Positions 41,550-48,983 of a DNA stretch of 64,000 bases are shown here, piece after piece. The position numbers and the translations under genes were made by a program. Source of the DNA: Deinococcus sp. Arct2-2 (GTDB lineage Bacteria; Deinococcota; Deinococci; Deinococcales; Deinococcaceae); assembly GCF_004801315.1 (NCBI RefSeq), contig NZ_SSNW01000017.1, positions 1 to 64,000 on the forward strand, in the 5' to 3' direction. The notes beneath the pieces are model-generated. The model had not been told where the DNA came from, did not search any database, and worked only from the letters and a program-made list of their open reading frames with translations. The first letter of the stretch is position 1. Every line of letters starts with the position of its first letter.

Positions 41550-42340
41550 GGGTGCACCGGGCGCTGGGGCGCGAGGGGGCCGGGCAGGATCCGGGTGCGG
41601 TTGTTGAGCGGCCGGTCGAGATCGTACCTGAGCTCGCCGCGCCACATCAGGTGAAACAGAGTGGGGCGGATGAAGTACGGGGGGGTGAAGCAGGCGGCTT
41701 CGAGCTCGGCGATGGTGAGGCGGTCTCCCAGGGCCAGGTGAAGCACCTCGGGGCTGGCCTCGGTGAAGCCCAGGGGCTGGCGGCGGAAGCCGCTCAGGAA
41801 CCGCACGTTGTGGGCCTGGGTGACGGTGGGCTCGCCCCAGACCTCGTAGTCCAGGCCCGCGGCCTGGGCGATTTCGCGGGTGGTCTCAAAGAACAGTTGG
41901 CTGCGGGGGTCACCCTGCAGGGCGCGTGGGCGGACGTCGACGAGCAGCTTGGGCTGACCCCGGCGGCGCAGGAACAGGTCGGGGATGTGCAGGTGCTCTT
42001 CTCCCCCGCGGTGGAACTTCAGAAGGAACGGCTGGGTGACGGCCCCGAGGGTGGCCGGGTCAAGGTCGGCGTACCGCAGGCGCAGGTGTTCGAGGACGCT
42101 GGCGTAGGGCAGGCGCCGGCCGGTGCGGGTGAACCAGTAGGTGCCGCCGATCGAGGTCTGACCGCGGTAGTTGGTGGGGCGGGCGGCGTCGCGGCCGGTG
42201 CGCTTTTTCTGACCGGGAGGCCCTTCGTAGTGCAGGCGCAGGGGCAGCAGATCCTCCGGGTCGAGGATGCTCAGCTCGCTGGCAGGCCGGGTCACAGTCT
42301 GCTTGTGTCGGGGCGCGTAGGTGACTTCGCGGCGATCCAT
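41546..42340 (-). CDS. tnsA: TnsA-type endonuclease (element 2), catalytic Lys position altered
   Basis: The protein has 264 residues; the ATG at 42340 has AGGAGG five bases upstream. TnsA core: ASVLEHLRLRY (Glu), HLHIPDLFLRRRG (Asp) and KLLVDVRPRAL, where E/D-V-K-P is expected; the Lys is Arg. The C-terminal half has TPPYFIRPTLFHLMWRGEL, nearly the same as the SPCLIRPILFHLLWTKMI stretch in element 1. First gene of the tns operon of element 2. Confidence 0.82.
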   Translation of the reverse strand: MDRREVTYAPRHKQTVTRPASELSILDPEDLLPLRLHYEGPPGQKKRTGRDAARPTNYRGQTSIGGTYWFTRTGRRLPYASVLEHLRLRYADLDPATLGAVTQPFLLKFHRGGEEHLHIPDLFLRRRGQPKLLVDVRPRALQGDPRSQLFFETTREIAQAAGLDYEVWGEPTVTQAHNVRFLSGFRRQPLGFTEASPEVLHLALGDRLTIAELEAACFTPPYFIRPTLFHLMWRGELRYDLDRPLNNRTRILPGPLAPQRPVHP

Positions 42341-42618
42341 GTGGGCCTCCTGGGAATGCAGGGGGCAGCCCAGAACCGGGGCCGCTCGCCGGGTGGGTGA
42401 GCGCGGTTCTGGGCTGGGGGCAGGGCGGCTGGAGGTCGGAGGGGGAGCGGCGGGGGATGGCGACGGGCACCGGCGGCGACGCGCTCAGGCGCATGCTGCA
42501 CGGCGGTGCCGTCGCTGTGCTGGGGCACAACGCGGTATCCTGCCATTGGCTTCTCCTGTCGGGAAGGCCAGGAAAGCACCGGGATCCGTTCGCTGCGGGA
42601 GACTCGGTGCTTTCGACT

Positions 42619-42632
42619 GTGACAGGTGTCAC
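42619..42632. promoter_or_regulatory. LexA-type operator upstream of tnsA (element 2)
   Basis: GTGACA-GG-TGTCAC is a perfect 6-bp-arm palindrome. Its 12-bp core TGACAGGTGTCA equals the core of the site abutting the LexA-like gene (36125-36140). It lies 279 bp upstream of the tnsA start, suggesting a long leader or a second downstream promoter. Confidence 0.72.
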
Positions 42633-43110
42633 TGCCCCTTCCGCCTTCAACTGTACGACCAGCTTAGCCGATTCGCAAGGGGTGGAAGGGGCGAAAAAGT
42701 GCGTCCGGGAAGGCAGAAAGAGCCGGAGCGGAAAAGTGAGATTTGGGCGTCAGGAGCCCGGGGTGAACGGGGCGCCGCGCTCCAGACAGCTGGTGGAAGG
42801 TGGGGGAAAGCATCTCACTTACCCCACTCGCCAGAAGTCAGATGAGAATCGGGCGCCTTAAATGAGAAAAGTCTAAATAAGAGCAGACGAGGCCCAGCCA
42901 GGCTGAGAAGCATTACGCTGGTCTCACGCCTGACTGGGATCCCGTCCACTGTCGCAAGAGGACGATACATGGTTCCGCTGCTGGCATGCAAAGGAGGCTG
43001 CTCCCAGCACCTTCTGGCAGGCAGCGGCCACTTCCCCGGACCCCACGGCCCAGGCTGGGAGGTGAGCCATGATGCTGGCATCTGACCACGCGCCCCGCTG
43101 ATTCTGTACA

Positions 43111-43132
43111 GGCACTGCCCAAAGGCAGTGCC
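43111..43132. promoter_or_regulatory. Hairpin upstream of the plus-strand toxin operon
   Basis: GGCACTGCC and GGCAGTGCC (9-bp arms, 4-base loop) lie about 46 bases before the GTG start at 43179. No T-run follows. Could be an operator for the AbrB-type antitoxin or a leader hairpin. Confidence 0.45.
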
Positions 43133-43178
43133 GCGCGCCCGCGTGTCCGTCTGACGACGGTCTGAAAGGAGGAAAGGG

Positions 43179-44024
43179 GTGAGCGAGAATATCGTGGAAG
43201 TGCAAATGCAAGTCAAGCTGCCGGAAACGCGGCTGGGGTATGAGGAGGGGAACCTGCAGAAGTTCCTCGAACTTCAGGCCAAGGTCTGGGGCCTGTTGGG
43301 GAGTGGCGACGTGGTGCCAGCGCCGTCCAAGGAGACCTTTGAGCAGCGGGCGGGACTGATCTGCCAGGTGTGGGACGGCATGCTGGCGCAGACGGCCCTG
43401 ACTTTTGACCTGACAAAGGAAGAGGCGGCCGCCCGCGTCACCCAGTGGCGGGGTGGGACGCCGACCAGCAGTTCAGCAGATCGGCGACTGGAATTGGAAC
43501 TGGAACTGGAGAAGCAGGCCCTGAAAGCTTGGGCAGGGGAAGTGGCCTCGGTGGTGCTCGGGGTGCTGGGCGGATGCAAGCGCTTCAAGGTGCCTCACGG
43601 CAGCGCCATGACCAAGCTCTGGTTGCTGGCCTGCGGCGAGACGGGCGCGGGGCACATCAACCCCCGGGAGTTGAATCTTCGCGCACACTACTTTGATCCG
43701 GTGTGTGAAGGGGGTTGGATGAAGCTTCCCAGCTGGATGCGGATGAATGGCTCAATCAATAAGCCCTTTGACAGCCTGTTCGAGAACAACGAAGAGAAAG
43801 TCGCACGCCCCGTGCTGTCTGGGCACGGGACGAATGTGGTGCATGCTTACGGCCTGCGCCCGCAGGGCCGGGAGGCCTTCCCCGACGATCTACTGGAGGC
43901 AGGCCTGCCTGCGGGCGGCTATGAGGAGATACAAACCTTGCTGCGCGCGGTGCGCCTGCCAGCGACGTATCCACCGAACCTGCGGGCGACAGCGACTGAG
44001 TTCCTGGGGCCGGTGGGGTCATGA
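43179..44024 (+). CDS. Uncharacterised 281-residue protein, first gene of a toxin-antitoxin operon
   Basis: The start is GTG at 43179 with AGGAGG seven to eight bases upstream. The protein is soluble, with a Glu/Leu-rich helix (RLELELELEKQALKAW) near residue 105 and mixed sequence after it (RFKVPHGSAMTKLWLLACGETGAGHI, partial). No domain recognised. Its stop overlaps the ATG of the AbrB-like gene (ATGA), so it is part of a tight three-gene operon. It might be a third component of the toxin-antitoxin system or an unrelated cargo protein. Confidence 0.7.
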   Translation: MSENIVEVQMQVKLPETRLGYEEGNLQKFLELQAKVWGLLGSGDVVPAPSKETFEQRAGLICQVWDGMLAQTALTFDLTKEEAAARVTQWRGGTPTSSSADRRLELELELEKQALKAWAGEVASVVLGVLGGCKRFKVPHGSAMTKLWLLACGETGAGHINPRELNLRAHYFDPVCEGGWMKLPSWMRMNGSINKPFDSLFENNEEKVARPVLSGHGTNVVHAYGLRPQGREAFPDDLLEAGLPAGGYEEIQTLLRAVRLPATYPPNLRATATEFLGPVGS

Positions 44025-44257
44025 AGGGGAAGGAGCGGGCCAGGGCGTTGAAGCCTCTGAAAATATGCGAGTGGGGCGGCAGCAAGGCGGTGGTGATTCC
44101 AAAGCAGGTGTGGGAATATTACGGCATCGACGTGGATGATGAATTCATCCCCATGATGGAGCCGGCCTGCCTGTCGTTGTTCCCGGTGCGGCGCAGACTG
44201 CTGCTTGACCTGGTTCGGGGACTCACCCCCGACAATCAGCATGAAAGGTCCTGGTGA
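44021..44257 (+). CDS. AbrB/MazE-like antitoxin
   Basis: The protein has 78 residues. SpoVT/AbrB swapped-hairpin motif: WGGSKAVVIPKQVWEYYGIDVDDEF (partial), typical of MazE-family antitoxins that bind DNA with the N-terminus and the toxin with the C-terminus. Overlaps the following MazF-like gene by four bases (ATGA). Confidence 0.75.
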   Translation: MKGKERARALKPLKICEWGGSKAVVIPKQVWEYYGIDVDDEFIPMMEPACLSLFPVRRRLLLDLVRGLTPDNQHERSW

Positions 44258-44574
44258 TGGCCATGGTCTTCCGGCGGGGGGATCTGGTAAGAGATACACG
44301 CCAGCCCGCGGGCGAGCGGCCGCGCTTGGCGCTCGTGCTCAGTCATGACGAGCTCAATACCGTCAACACAGGGTTGATCGTGGCGTGGCTCGCGTGGACT
44401 TCGTTGGGCAATTCCTTGGAGGTGTTGCTGGGAGATGATCCGGATGAAGGGGTGGTACTGGTGGATTTTCTAGACCGCCTGCCGACCCGGCACGTAGAGC
44501 TGAGGGGCGCGGTGACGCCCAGAGTGATTCGGGAGGTACAGGCCATCCTTGATGTGGCTCTTCTGCAACATTGA
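44254..44574 (+). CDS. MazF/PemK-like toxin
   Basis: The protein has 106 residues. The N-terminal RRGDLVRDTRQPAGERPRLALVLS is the PemK/MazF start pattern (GD-V, then R-A-VLS). NTGLIVAWLAW and the central acidic loop fit the MazF fold. MazF toxins are mRNA interferases; the active-site Arg/Thr pair cannot be confirmed by eye. Followed 12 bases after the stop by a strong terminator. Confidence 0.72.
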   Translation: MMAMVFRRGDLVRDTRQPAGERPRLALVLSHDELNTVNTGLIVAWLAWTSLGNSLEVLLGDDPDEGVVLVDFLDRLPTRHVELRGAVTPRVIREVQAILDVALLQH

Positions 44575-44586
44575 GACTTAAATCGA

Positions 44587-44613
44587 GTGGCGCTGCCGGT
44601 GAGGCAGCGCCAC
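44587..44613 (+). terminator. Intrinsic terminator of the MazEF-like operon
   Basis: Perfect 11-bp arms GTGGCGCTGCC / GGCAGCGCCAC, 5-base loop, followed by TTGTTC. Confidence 0.8.
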
Positions 44614-44630
44614 TTGTTCGGTGCGCGGAC

Positions 44631-45120
44631 TGACAACTTTCTGCGGATACGGACAAGAGGACGCTCAGTCCCACCAGAACGGCAAAAAGTACTGCTTGAC
44701 AGTCGGGGCTTGCCGCGTCTTTCTTTCAGTATCCGGAAGGCAATGGGGGCGCCGGGCAATCCCGTGAAGGCTGCAGTTCAGGGCGGCCCATGTGGCCAGC
44801 GGCTTCAGAAAGGGCTAGGGCTGGTCGGGGTTGTGCGTTGTCTCACGGTGCTCATCCACTGACAACTATCTGCGGACACTGACAGATAGAGCGAGGGCAC
44901 CACCAGGACAGCCTTTTTTGGAAAATTCTGCGCGGTTTTGTCGTGTATTGATGTCCATGCAGGTGGGATGCAGCGAGATCTGCGTGGGGAGACAGGCGCT
45001 TTGGGTTCCATTGAGCTGCGCAGGGACAAGGAAAGCAAGAGAGAAAGACGCCTGTTAAGGCGTCTTTCTTGGGTACTGACATGAATAGGCGGACACTGAC
45101 AACTATCTACGTGCTTTACA
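44631..45120. repeat. Right-end terminal repeats of element 2
   Basis: TnsB-type sites at 44631 (TGACAACTTTCTGCGGATA), 44860 (TGACAACTATCTGCGGACA) and 45098 (TGACAACTATCTACG), with extra half copies (GGACACTGACAGATAG after the second, GCGGACAC before the third). The last site runs into the terminus at 45120. They are inverted relative to the left-end sites. No gene is seen from 44614 to 45136. Confidence 0.82.
45043..45068. terminator. Bidirectional terminator inside the right end of element 2
   Basis: Perfect 11-bp stem GAAAGACGCCT / AGGCGTCTTTC with a GTTA loop and A/T edges. It lies between the toxin operon and the convergent pilC gene and should insulate both. Confidence 0.75.
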
Positions 45121-45125
45121 TGGCA
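45121..45125. repeat. Right copy of the 5-bp target duplication (TGGCA) of element 2
   Basis: TGGCA directly follows the ...TTTACA terminus and equals 20962-20966. It lies 11 bases from the pilC stop codon. Confidence 0.88.
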
Positions 45126-45136
45126 CGCGACAACAA

Positions 45137-46357
45137 TCATTTGCTTAACTGGCCGATGATGGCGAACATAGGCAAGAACATGCCCGCAACAATGGTTCCT
45201 ACGATTCCGCCCAAGAATACGATCATTAAAGGTTCAATAGCGGCGGTTAGACTATCCACTGCTTCATCCACCTCGCGGTCATAAAAGTCACCGACTTTGC
45301 CCAGCATCGTATCGAGTGCGCCCGTTTCTTCACCAATAGACACCATGCTAATGACCATTGGCGGGAAGACTTTGCTGGTGGCTAAGCTCGAACTCATTTG
45401 CTCACCCACCATGACCACGTTCTTGGCATTCTCAATGGTTTCTTCCACGACAGCGTTGTTAGCTGTGCCTTTAGTAATCTCCAAGCTCTCGATAATATTC
45501 ACGCCGCTGCCAATGAGGAGGCCGAAGGTGCGGGCAAACGAGCTGATTGCGCTCTTTTTGGTCAGTGGCCCAAAGACAGGCAAGCGCAACTTGATGTCAT
45601 CAATAATCATGCGGCCTTTGGGTGTTTTGTAATACCAACGGTAAATAACCACGAAGATCGCAATGAATACAAAGATCAATAAGCTTCTATATCGGAGGAA
45701 GTCGGACACAGCCATCAGCATTCTAGTAATGAATGGTAATGGGGCGTCAAGCTGCGACAGAATGCTTGCAAACTGCGGCACGATGGTGGTCAGTAGGAAA
45801 TAGGTGATGCCGATAGCGAAGACCAGCACTACTACAGGATAAGTTAGGGCGCTCTTCAGTTTGCCGCGCAGGGCCAATTCTTTTTCCTGAAAGCTGGCGA
45901 TTCGTTCCAAAATGCTATCGAGCGTGCCGCTGGTTTCGCCTGCGCGGACGAGGTTGATATACAAGCGGTTGAAGATTTTGGGGTGTTTCGCCATCGCTTC
46001 ACTGAGCGGCGTCCCACTTTCTACGTCGTTCCGGAGAACTTTAAGGACGGCTTGAAACGCTTTGCTTTCGATCTGCCGTTGCAAAATAGCCAACGACTGC
46101 ACCAACGGCACGCCTGCATTAATGAGGGTGGCCAACTGCTTGCTGAACACTGCCACTTGCTTCAGTCCCGGCGGACGATCTGTGAGGCCCGGAATCTTGA
46201 TATCGGCGTTCATGCCGCTCTTGGGAGCTTTGATCTCCACAATCATCAGATTTTTGGCCCGCAACGTATCGCGAACCTGATTCAGCGTTTCAGCTTCCAT
46301 CTGAGACTTCAGGACCTTGCCGCTCTGGTCCCGGACACGATATTCGAAGACCGGCAT
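45137..46357 (-). CDS. pilC: PilC/GspF-family type IV pilus inner-membrane protein; apparent attachment gene
   Basis: The protein has 406 residues. N-terminal FEYRVRDQSGKVLKSQMEAE is the PilC/GspF opening. Two GspF domains follow (about residues 70-195 and 275-395), each with the conserved helical core (FSKQLATLINAGVPLVQSLAIL; FARTFGLLIGSGVNIIESL, partial). Transmembrane segments lie near 170-195, 220-240 and 375-395. It is the platform protein for pilus or pseudopilus assembly, probably also used in DNA uptake. The gene is intact; Tn7-like element 2 ends 16 bp after its stop codon. A -10-like TATACT lies just upstream of the start. Confidence 0.9.
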   Translation of the reverse strand: MPVFEYRVRDQSGKVLKSQMEAETLNQVRDTLRAKNLMIVEIKAPKSGMNADIKIPGLTDRPPGLKQVAVFSKQLATLINAGVPLVQSLAILQRQIESKAFQAVLKVLRNDVESGTPLSEAMAKHPKIFNRLYINLVRAGETSGTLDSILERIASFQEKELALRGKLKSALTYPVVVLVFAIGITYFLLTTIVPQFASILSQLDAPLPFITRMLMAVSDFLRYRSLLIFVFIAIFVVIYRWYYKTPKGRMIIDDIKLRLPVFGPLTKKSAISSFARTFGLLIGSGVNIIESLEITKGTANNAVVEETIENAKNVVMVGEQMSSSLATSKVFPPMVISMVSIGEETGALDTMLGKVGDFYDREVDEAVDSLTAAIEPLMIVFLGGIVGTIVAGMFLPMFAIIGQLSK

Positions 46358-46481
46358 ATAAGGTCAGTATAGTCGGGGCGGTCTTGCCTGTACCTTACAG
46401 GGCGCGACGTTCAGAAGTCCCAAGAATGTCAATCTAAGCAGGCTGGAATCTGAACAGCAGAGCACAAGGACGAAAGACAAC

Positions 46482-47165
46482 ATGCAGCTATCCCCCTCCT
46501 CCTCACAACTTACGCCTCAGCTTCGGCAGGCAATTTCTGCCCTAGAAGCAGGCCAAATCGTCGGCTATCCCAGCGAAACCGTGTGGGGCTTGGCCGCTCA
46601 CGCCGCTCGTCCGGGGGCAGTGGAGGCGCTCACACTCCGCAAGGGCCGAGAGGTGGGTAAACCTATTCAGGTGTCATGTCTGGATCTGGAGGCGGTGCGG
46701 GCGGTGGCCCATTGGAACCCGGCGCTGGAGGTGTTGGCTCCCTTTTGGCCCGGCCCGCTCACGGTCGTCACGGCGGCCCTTCCCAGTTGCCCGCCAGACC
46801 TTGCGCCCGGCGGCTGGGTGGGCGTGCGCGTGCCCGCTCATCCGGTGATTCAGGCGTTGCTGGCCCGCTGCGGTGGTCTGCTCGCTACCACCAGTCTCAA
46901 TCCCAGCGGCCACCCTGCCGCACGCACTTTTGCCGAAGCTCAGGCCTACGCTTTGGCCGATCTTTTGCTGACCGACTCCCAGAATGGGGAAGATGCACCT
47001 GCCGGGGTCGCCAGCACCGTGATTCAATTGCCTAACATTGGGCTGCCTAACACTGGGCAGCGGGTGGCGCGGGTTCTGCGCGAAGGTGGGCTGCCTGTTG
47101 CGGTGCTGGCCGAAGCTTTGGCGCGGGTCGGTGTGCATCTGGCCCCAATAGAGCAGCCGAAATGA
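46482..47165 (+). CDS. tsaC: L-threonylcarbamoyladenylate synthase (TsaC/Sua5 family)
   Basis: The protein has 227 residues. YrdC/TsaC signature: GQIVGYPSETVWGLAAHA, LRKGREVGKPIQVSC, FWPGPLTVV, GVRVPAHPVIQALL and TSLNPSGHPAA. It makes threonylcarbamoyl-AMP from Thr, bicarbonate and ATP for the t6A37 modification of ANN-decoding tRNAs. The short length (no Sua5 C-terminal domain) points to TsaC. The stop overlaps the scpB start (ATGA). Confidence 0.9.
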   Translation: MQLSPSSSQLTPQLRQAISALEAGQIVGYPSETVWGLAAHAARPGAVEALTLRKGREVGKPIQVSCLDLEAVRAVAHWNPALEVLAPFWPGPLTVVTAALPSCPPDLAPGGWVGVRVPAHPVIQALLARCGGLLATTSLNPSGHPAARTFAEAQAYALADLLLTDSQNGEDAPAGVASTVIQLPNIGLPNTGQRVARVLREGGLPVAVLAEALARVGVHLAPIEQPK

Positions 47166-47710
47166 CTGGCCCTACTCCTTCTGCCCCTAGCGCATCTGCC
47201 CTGATCGGCGCGGCGTTGCTGGCGGCGGGGCGACCCGTGACGGTGGCAGAACTGGCCCACTTGCTGGCCCTGTCGCCCGAAACAGCAGTGCAGGCCATGA
47301 CGGCCTTTACACAGGCTTTGGCCGACGCCGACGCCGGATTTACCGTAGAAGCAGTGGCGGGCGGCTACCGCCTAGTCGTGTTGCCTGCCCTCGCCGCGCA
47401 CCTTGCGCCCCTCTTGTCGCCGCCCCCTCTGCCCGCGCTGAGTGCTGCCGCGCTGGAGGTGCTGGCGATCATCGCCTACCGCCAACCGGTCACGCGCGCC
47501 GAAATAGAGGCTATGCGCGGCGCAAGTGCCGGAACGGTGGTCACGCTGCAAGAGCGCGAGTTGGTGAAGGTGTTGGGCCGTAGCGACACGGTTGGCGGCC
47601 CGCTGCTCTACGGCACCACCGATAAGTTTTTGCTGGAATTCGGCCTGTCTAGTGTCAAAGATTTGCCTGAACTGGAAGGCGCGGACTTCTCGCATTTGCT
47701 GCGCGGCTGA
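47162..47710 (+). CDS. scpB: Segregation and condensation protein B
   Basis: The protein has 182 residues with the two winged-helix domains of ScpB: LIGAALLAAGRPVTVAELAHLL, then ALEVLAIIAYRQPVTRAEIEAMRG and the C-terminal YGTTDKFLLEFGLSSVKDLPEL. It works as a dimer with ScpA on SMC condensin in chromosome segregation. Translationally coupled to tsaC. scpA is not in this window. Confidence 0.92.
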   Translation: MTGPTPSAPSASALIGAALLAAGRPVTVAELAHLLALSPETAVQAMTAFTQALADADAGFTVEAVAGGYRLVVLPALAAHLAPLLSPPPLPALSAAALEVLAIIAYRQPVTRAEIEAMRGASAGTVVTLQERELVKVLGRSDTVGGPLLYGTTDKFLLEFGLSSVKDLPELEGADFSHLLRG

Positions 47711-47963
47711 AGTTGCCTGTTCATGAGACTGCTCTGGCTGTCCTCTAGGCAGACTGGAGAAGGAGGGCCATTGGAATCTGGCGTTCTGGACGCATTCGCT
47801 CCCAGCATGTGCTCGCTGCCTGAACCGCCACCCGATCTTGTTCGGCCCATTTATGCTTCTATATGTCTGTTTCAGGTGAGAGAAGATGTGAAAGTCTGCC
47901 TGCGGCTTCACCTTCAAGTCTTTGCAACCAAACCGACGCACCCAAACTTATGAACCCGAACCC

Positions 47964-48725
47964 ATGAGCAAATCTACGTCTAGCCTCGAAACTTTCGATT
48001 TTCTGGAACTCCTGTATATGCTCTCTGGCAGCGGGAAAACCGGAGCTTTGTCTGTTCAACGTCCAGACGGTTTGTTTCAGTGCTGGCTAGAAGGCGGGCG
48101 GGTGCGGCAACTGGAATTTGGGGCGCTACGGGGTGTGGACGCTGCCAGCAAATTGCTGCTTGATCCGCGTGGCCGCTTTCAATTCGATGATGGCCTGACG
48201 CACCCTGCGCCCCAAATGGATGCCAGCCTAGATGAAGTGGCGTTTGAGGCTTTGGACGTGCTGACCGAGCAAAAGCCGCTGTTTGATGGCCCCGCCCGCA
48301 TCACGTCGCCGGAGCGTGTGGCCGCCATGCGCTGGACGCTGCAAGAACAGGATGTGCTGCGCCAGATCGAAAGTCAGCGCCCGCTCTCTGATCTGACCCG
48401 CGACTCCCACACCAGCCGGATGCTTGCCAAGCTAGTGAGAATGCGTTTGCTCTCGCCCCGAAAATCCCGTGTGGCCCGCCTGAACGTCACCGTGACGCGC
48501 ACGGTACGCGGTGTGGTGGTCATCGACGATCTGATCTTAAGGCGCTGGAAGGAGGATCTTGTGCGGCCCCCGCAACACATTGCCATCCGTGACGACGCCG
48601 GAAACGTATACACGCTGCCTGTTCGCAGTGGCCCCGATTTAGGCGCACAACTCCTGATTCCCACCGACCTACTGATGCGTACTGGCCTGCGGGCAGGAGA
48701 CAGCGTGCTGGTGCGCCCCGTCTGA
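47964..48725 (+). CDS. DUF4388-type protein of unknown function
   Basis: The protein has 253 residues from the ATG at 47964. The N-terminal about 110 residues are DUF4388/PATAN-like (FDFLELLYMLSGSGKTGALSVQRPDG, partial; then CWLEGGRVRQLEFG and FQFDDGL), a domain common in signalling proteins. The C-terminus is a beta-rich domain (RPPQHIAIRDDAGNVYTLPVR) with an end GLRAGDSVLVRPV like an AbrB/OB-type barrel. Probably a regulatory or scaffold protein; partner unknown. Confidence 0.7.
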   Translation: MSKSTSSLETFDFLELLYMLSGSGKTGALSVQRPDGLFQCWLEGGRVRQLEFGALRGVDAASKLLLDPRGRFQFDDGLTHPAPQMDASLDEVAFEALDVLTEQKPLFDGPARITSPERVAAMRWTLQEQDVLRQIESQRPLSDLTRDSHTSRMLAKLVRMRLLSPRKSRVARLNVTVTRTVRGVVVIDDLILRRWKEDLVRPPQHIAIRDDAGNVYTLPVRSGPDLGAQLLIPTDLLMRTGLRAGDSVLVRPV

Positions 48726-48822
48726 TTCCGGCCTCTTGGTTCCTGCCCGGCTGAGCCACAGACACTAATCCAAGCCACCGATCGCCAAGTTCGGCAAGCA
48801 TTGACCGTTGATGCTTCCGGGC

Positions 48823-48925
48823 GAACCCCCCAGTCTGCTTTGCAGCCAGCCCCCCTTGAGGGGAGCGCAACAGCTTTTATCCCACCTCTAAGGGGGGCGT
48901 TGCAAAGCAACGGGGGGGTTCACCT
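48823..48925. repeat. GC-rich palindromic dispersed repeat, full copy
   Basis: Runs from GAACCCCCCAGTCTGC to GGGGGGGTTCACC, with internal AGGGGAGCGCAACAGC and GCGTTGCAAAGCAACG. It is about 100 bp and nearly identical to 56084-56184. Ends are mutually inverted, so it can fold. Found between pheA and the DUF4388 gene. Confidence 0.75.
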
Positions 48926-48983
48926 TGTAACTTCACGTCCCTCAAGTGTTACCCAACTCAGCAGAAGTCAATAAGCCTGAACC

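Larger units (their letters stand above)
42341..43178. other. 838-bp divergent control region between tnsA and the toxin operon
   Basis: No gene is assigned with confidence. It holds the LexA-type operator (42619-42632), a 9-bp inverted repeat AAAGCACCG / CGGTGCTTT (42573-42581 and 42605-42613) just inside it, and a hairpin at 43111-43132. A minus-strand ORF starts at 42544 with GGAGA upstream and runs into tnsA in another frame; its Pro/Arg-rich composition looks like GC-rich chance coding. The length is large for a bacterial promoter region, so a small RNA or leader is possible. Confidence 0.5.
20967..45120 (-). mobile_element. Tn7-like element 2, 24.2 kb, carrying DISARM and toxin-antitoxin cargo
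   Basis: The left end begins TGTACAGCCCG and the right end, reverse-complemented, begins TGTAAAGCACG. In the first 24 bases 17 match, including AGTTGTCA at the same offset. The flanks are identical 5-bp direct repeats (TGGCA). From the right end inward: a three-gene plus-strand operon ending in a MazEF-like pair, then tnsA-B-C-D, a LexA-like repressor, a DUF2726-type nuclease and three small proteins, the five-gene DISARM-type operon, and a RES/Xre pair at the left end. The right end lies 16 bp from the pilC stop codon. The intact ends, duplication and tns genes suggest a recent and possibly mobile insertion. Confidence 0.92.

Noticed and set aside
42292..42544. Minus-strand ORF MAGYRVVPQ... 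with GGAGA upstream, overlapping tnsA
   Set aside because: Pro/Arg/Ala-rich composition typical of a wrong frame in GC-rich DNA and ends inside tnsA in another frame. Kept only as a possible leader.
12259..45120. A tnsE gene or CRISPR-associated targeting module in either element
   Set aside because: None found; both elements have only a TnsD/TniQ-type selector.
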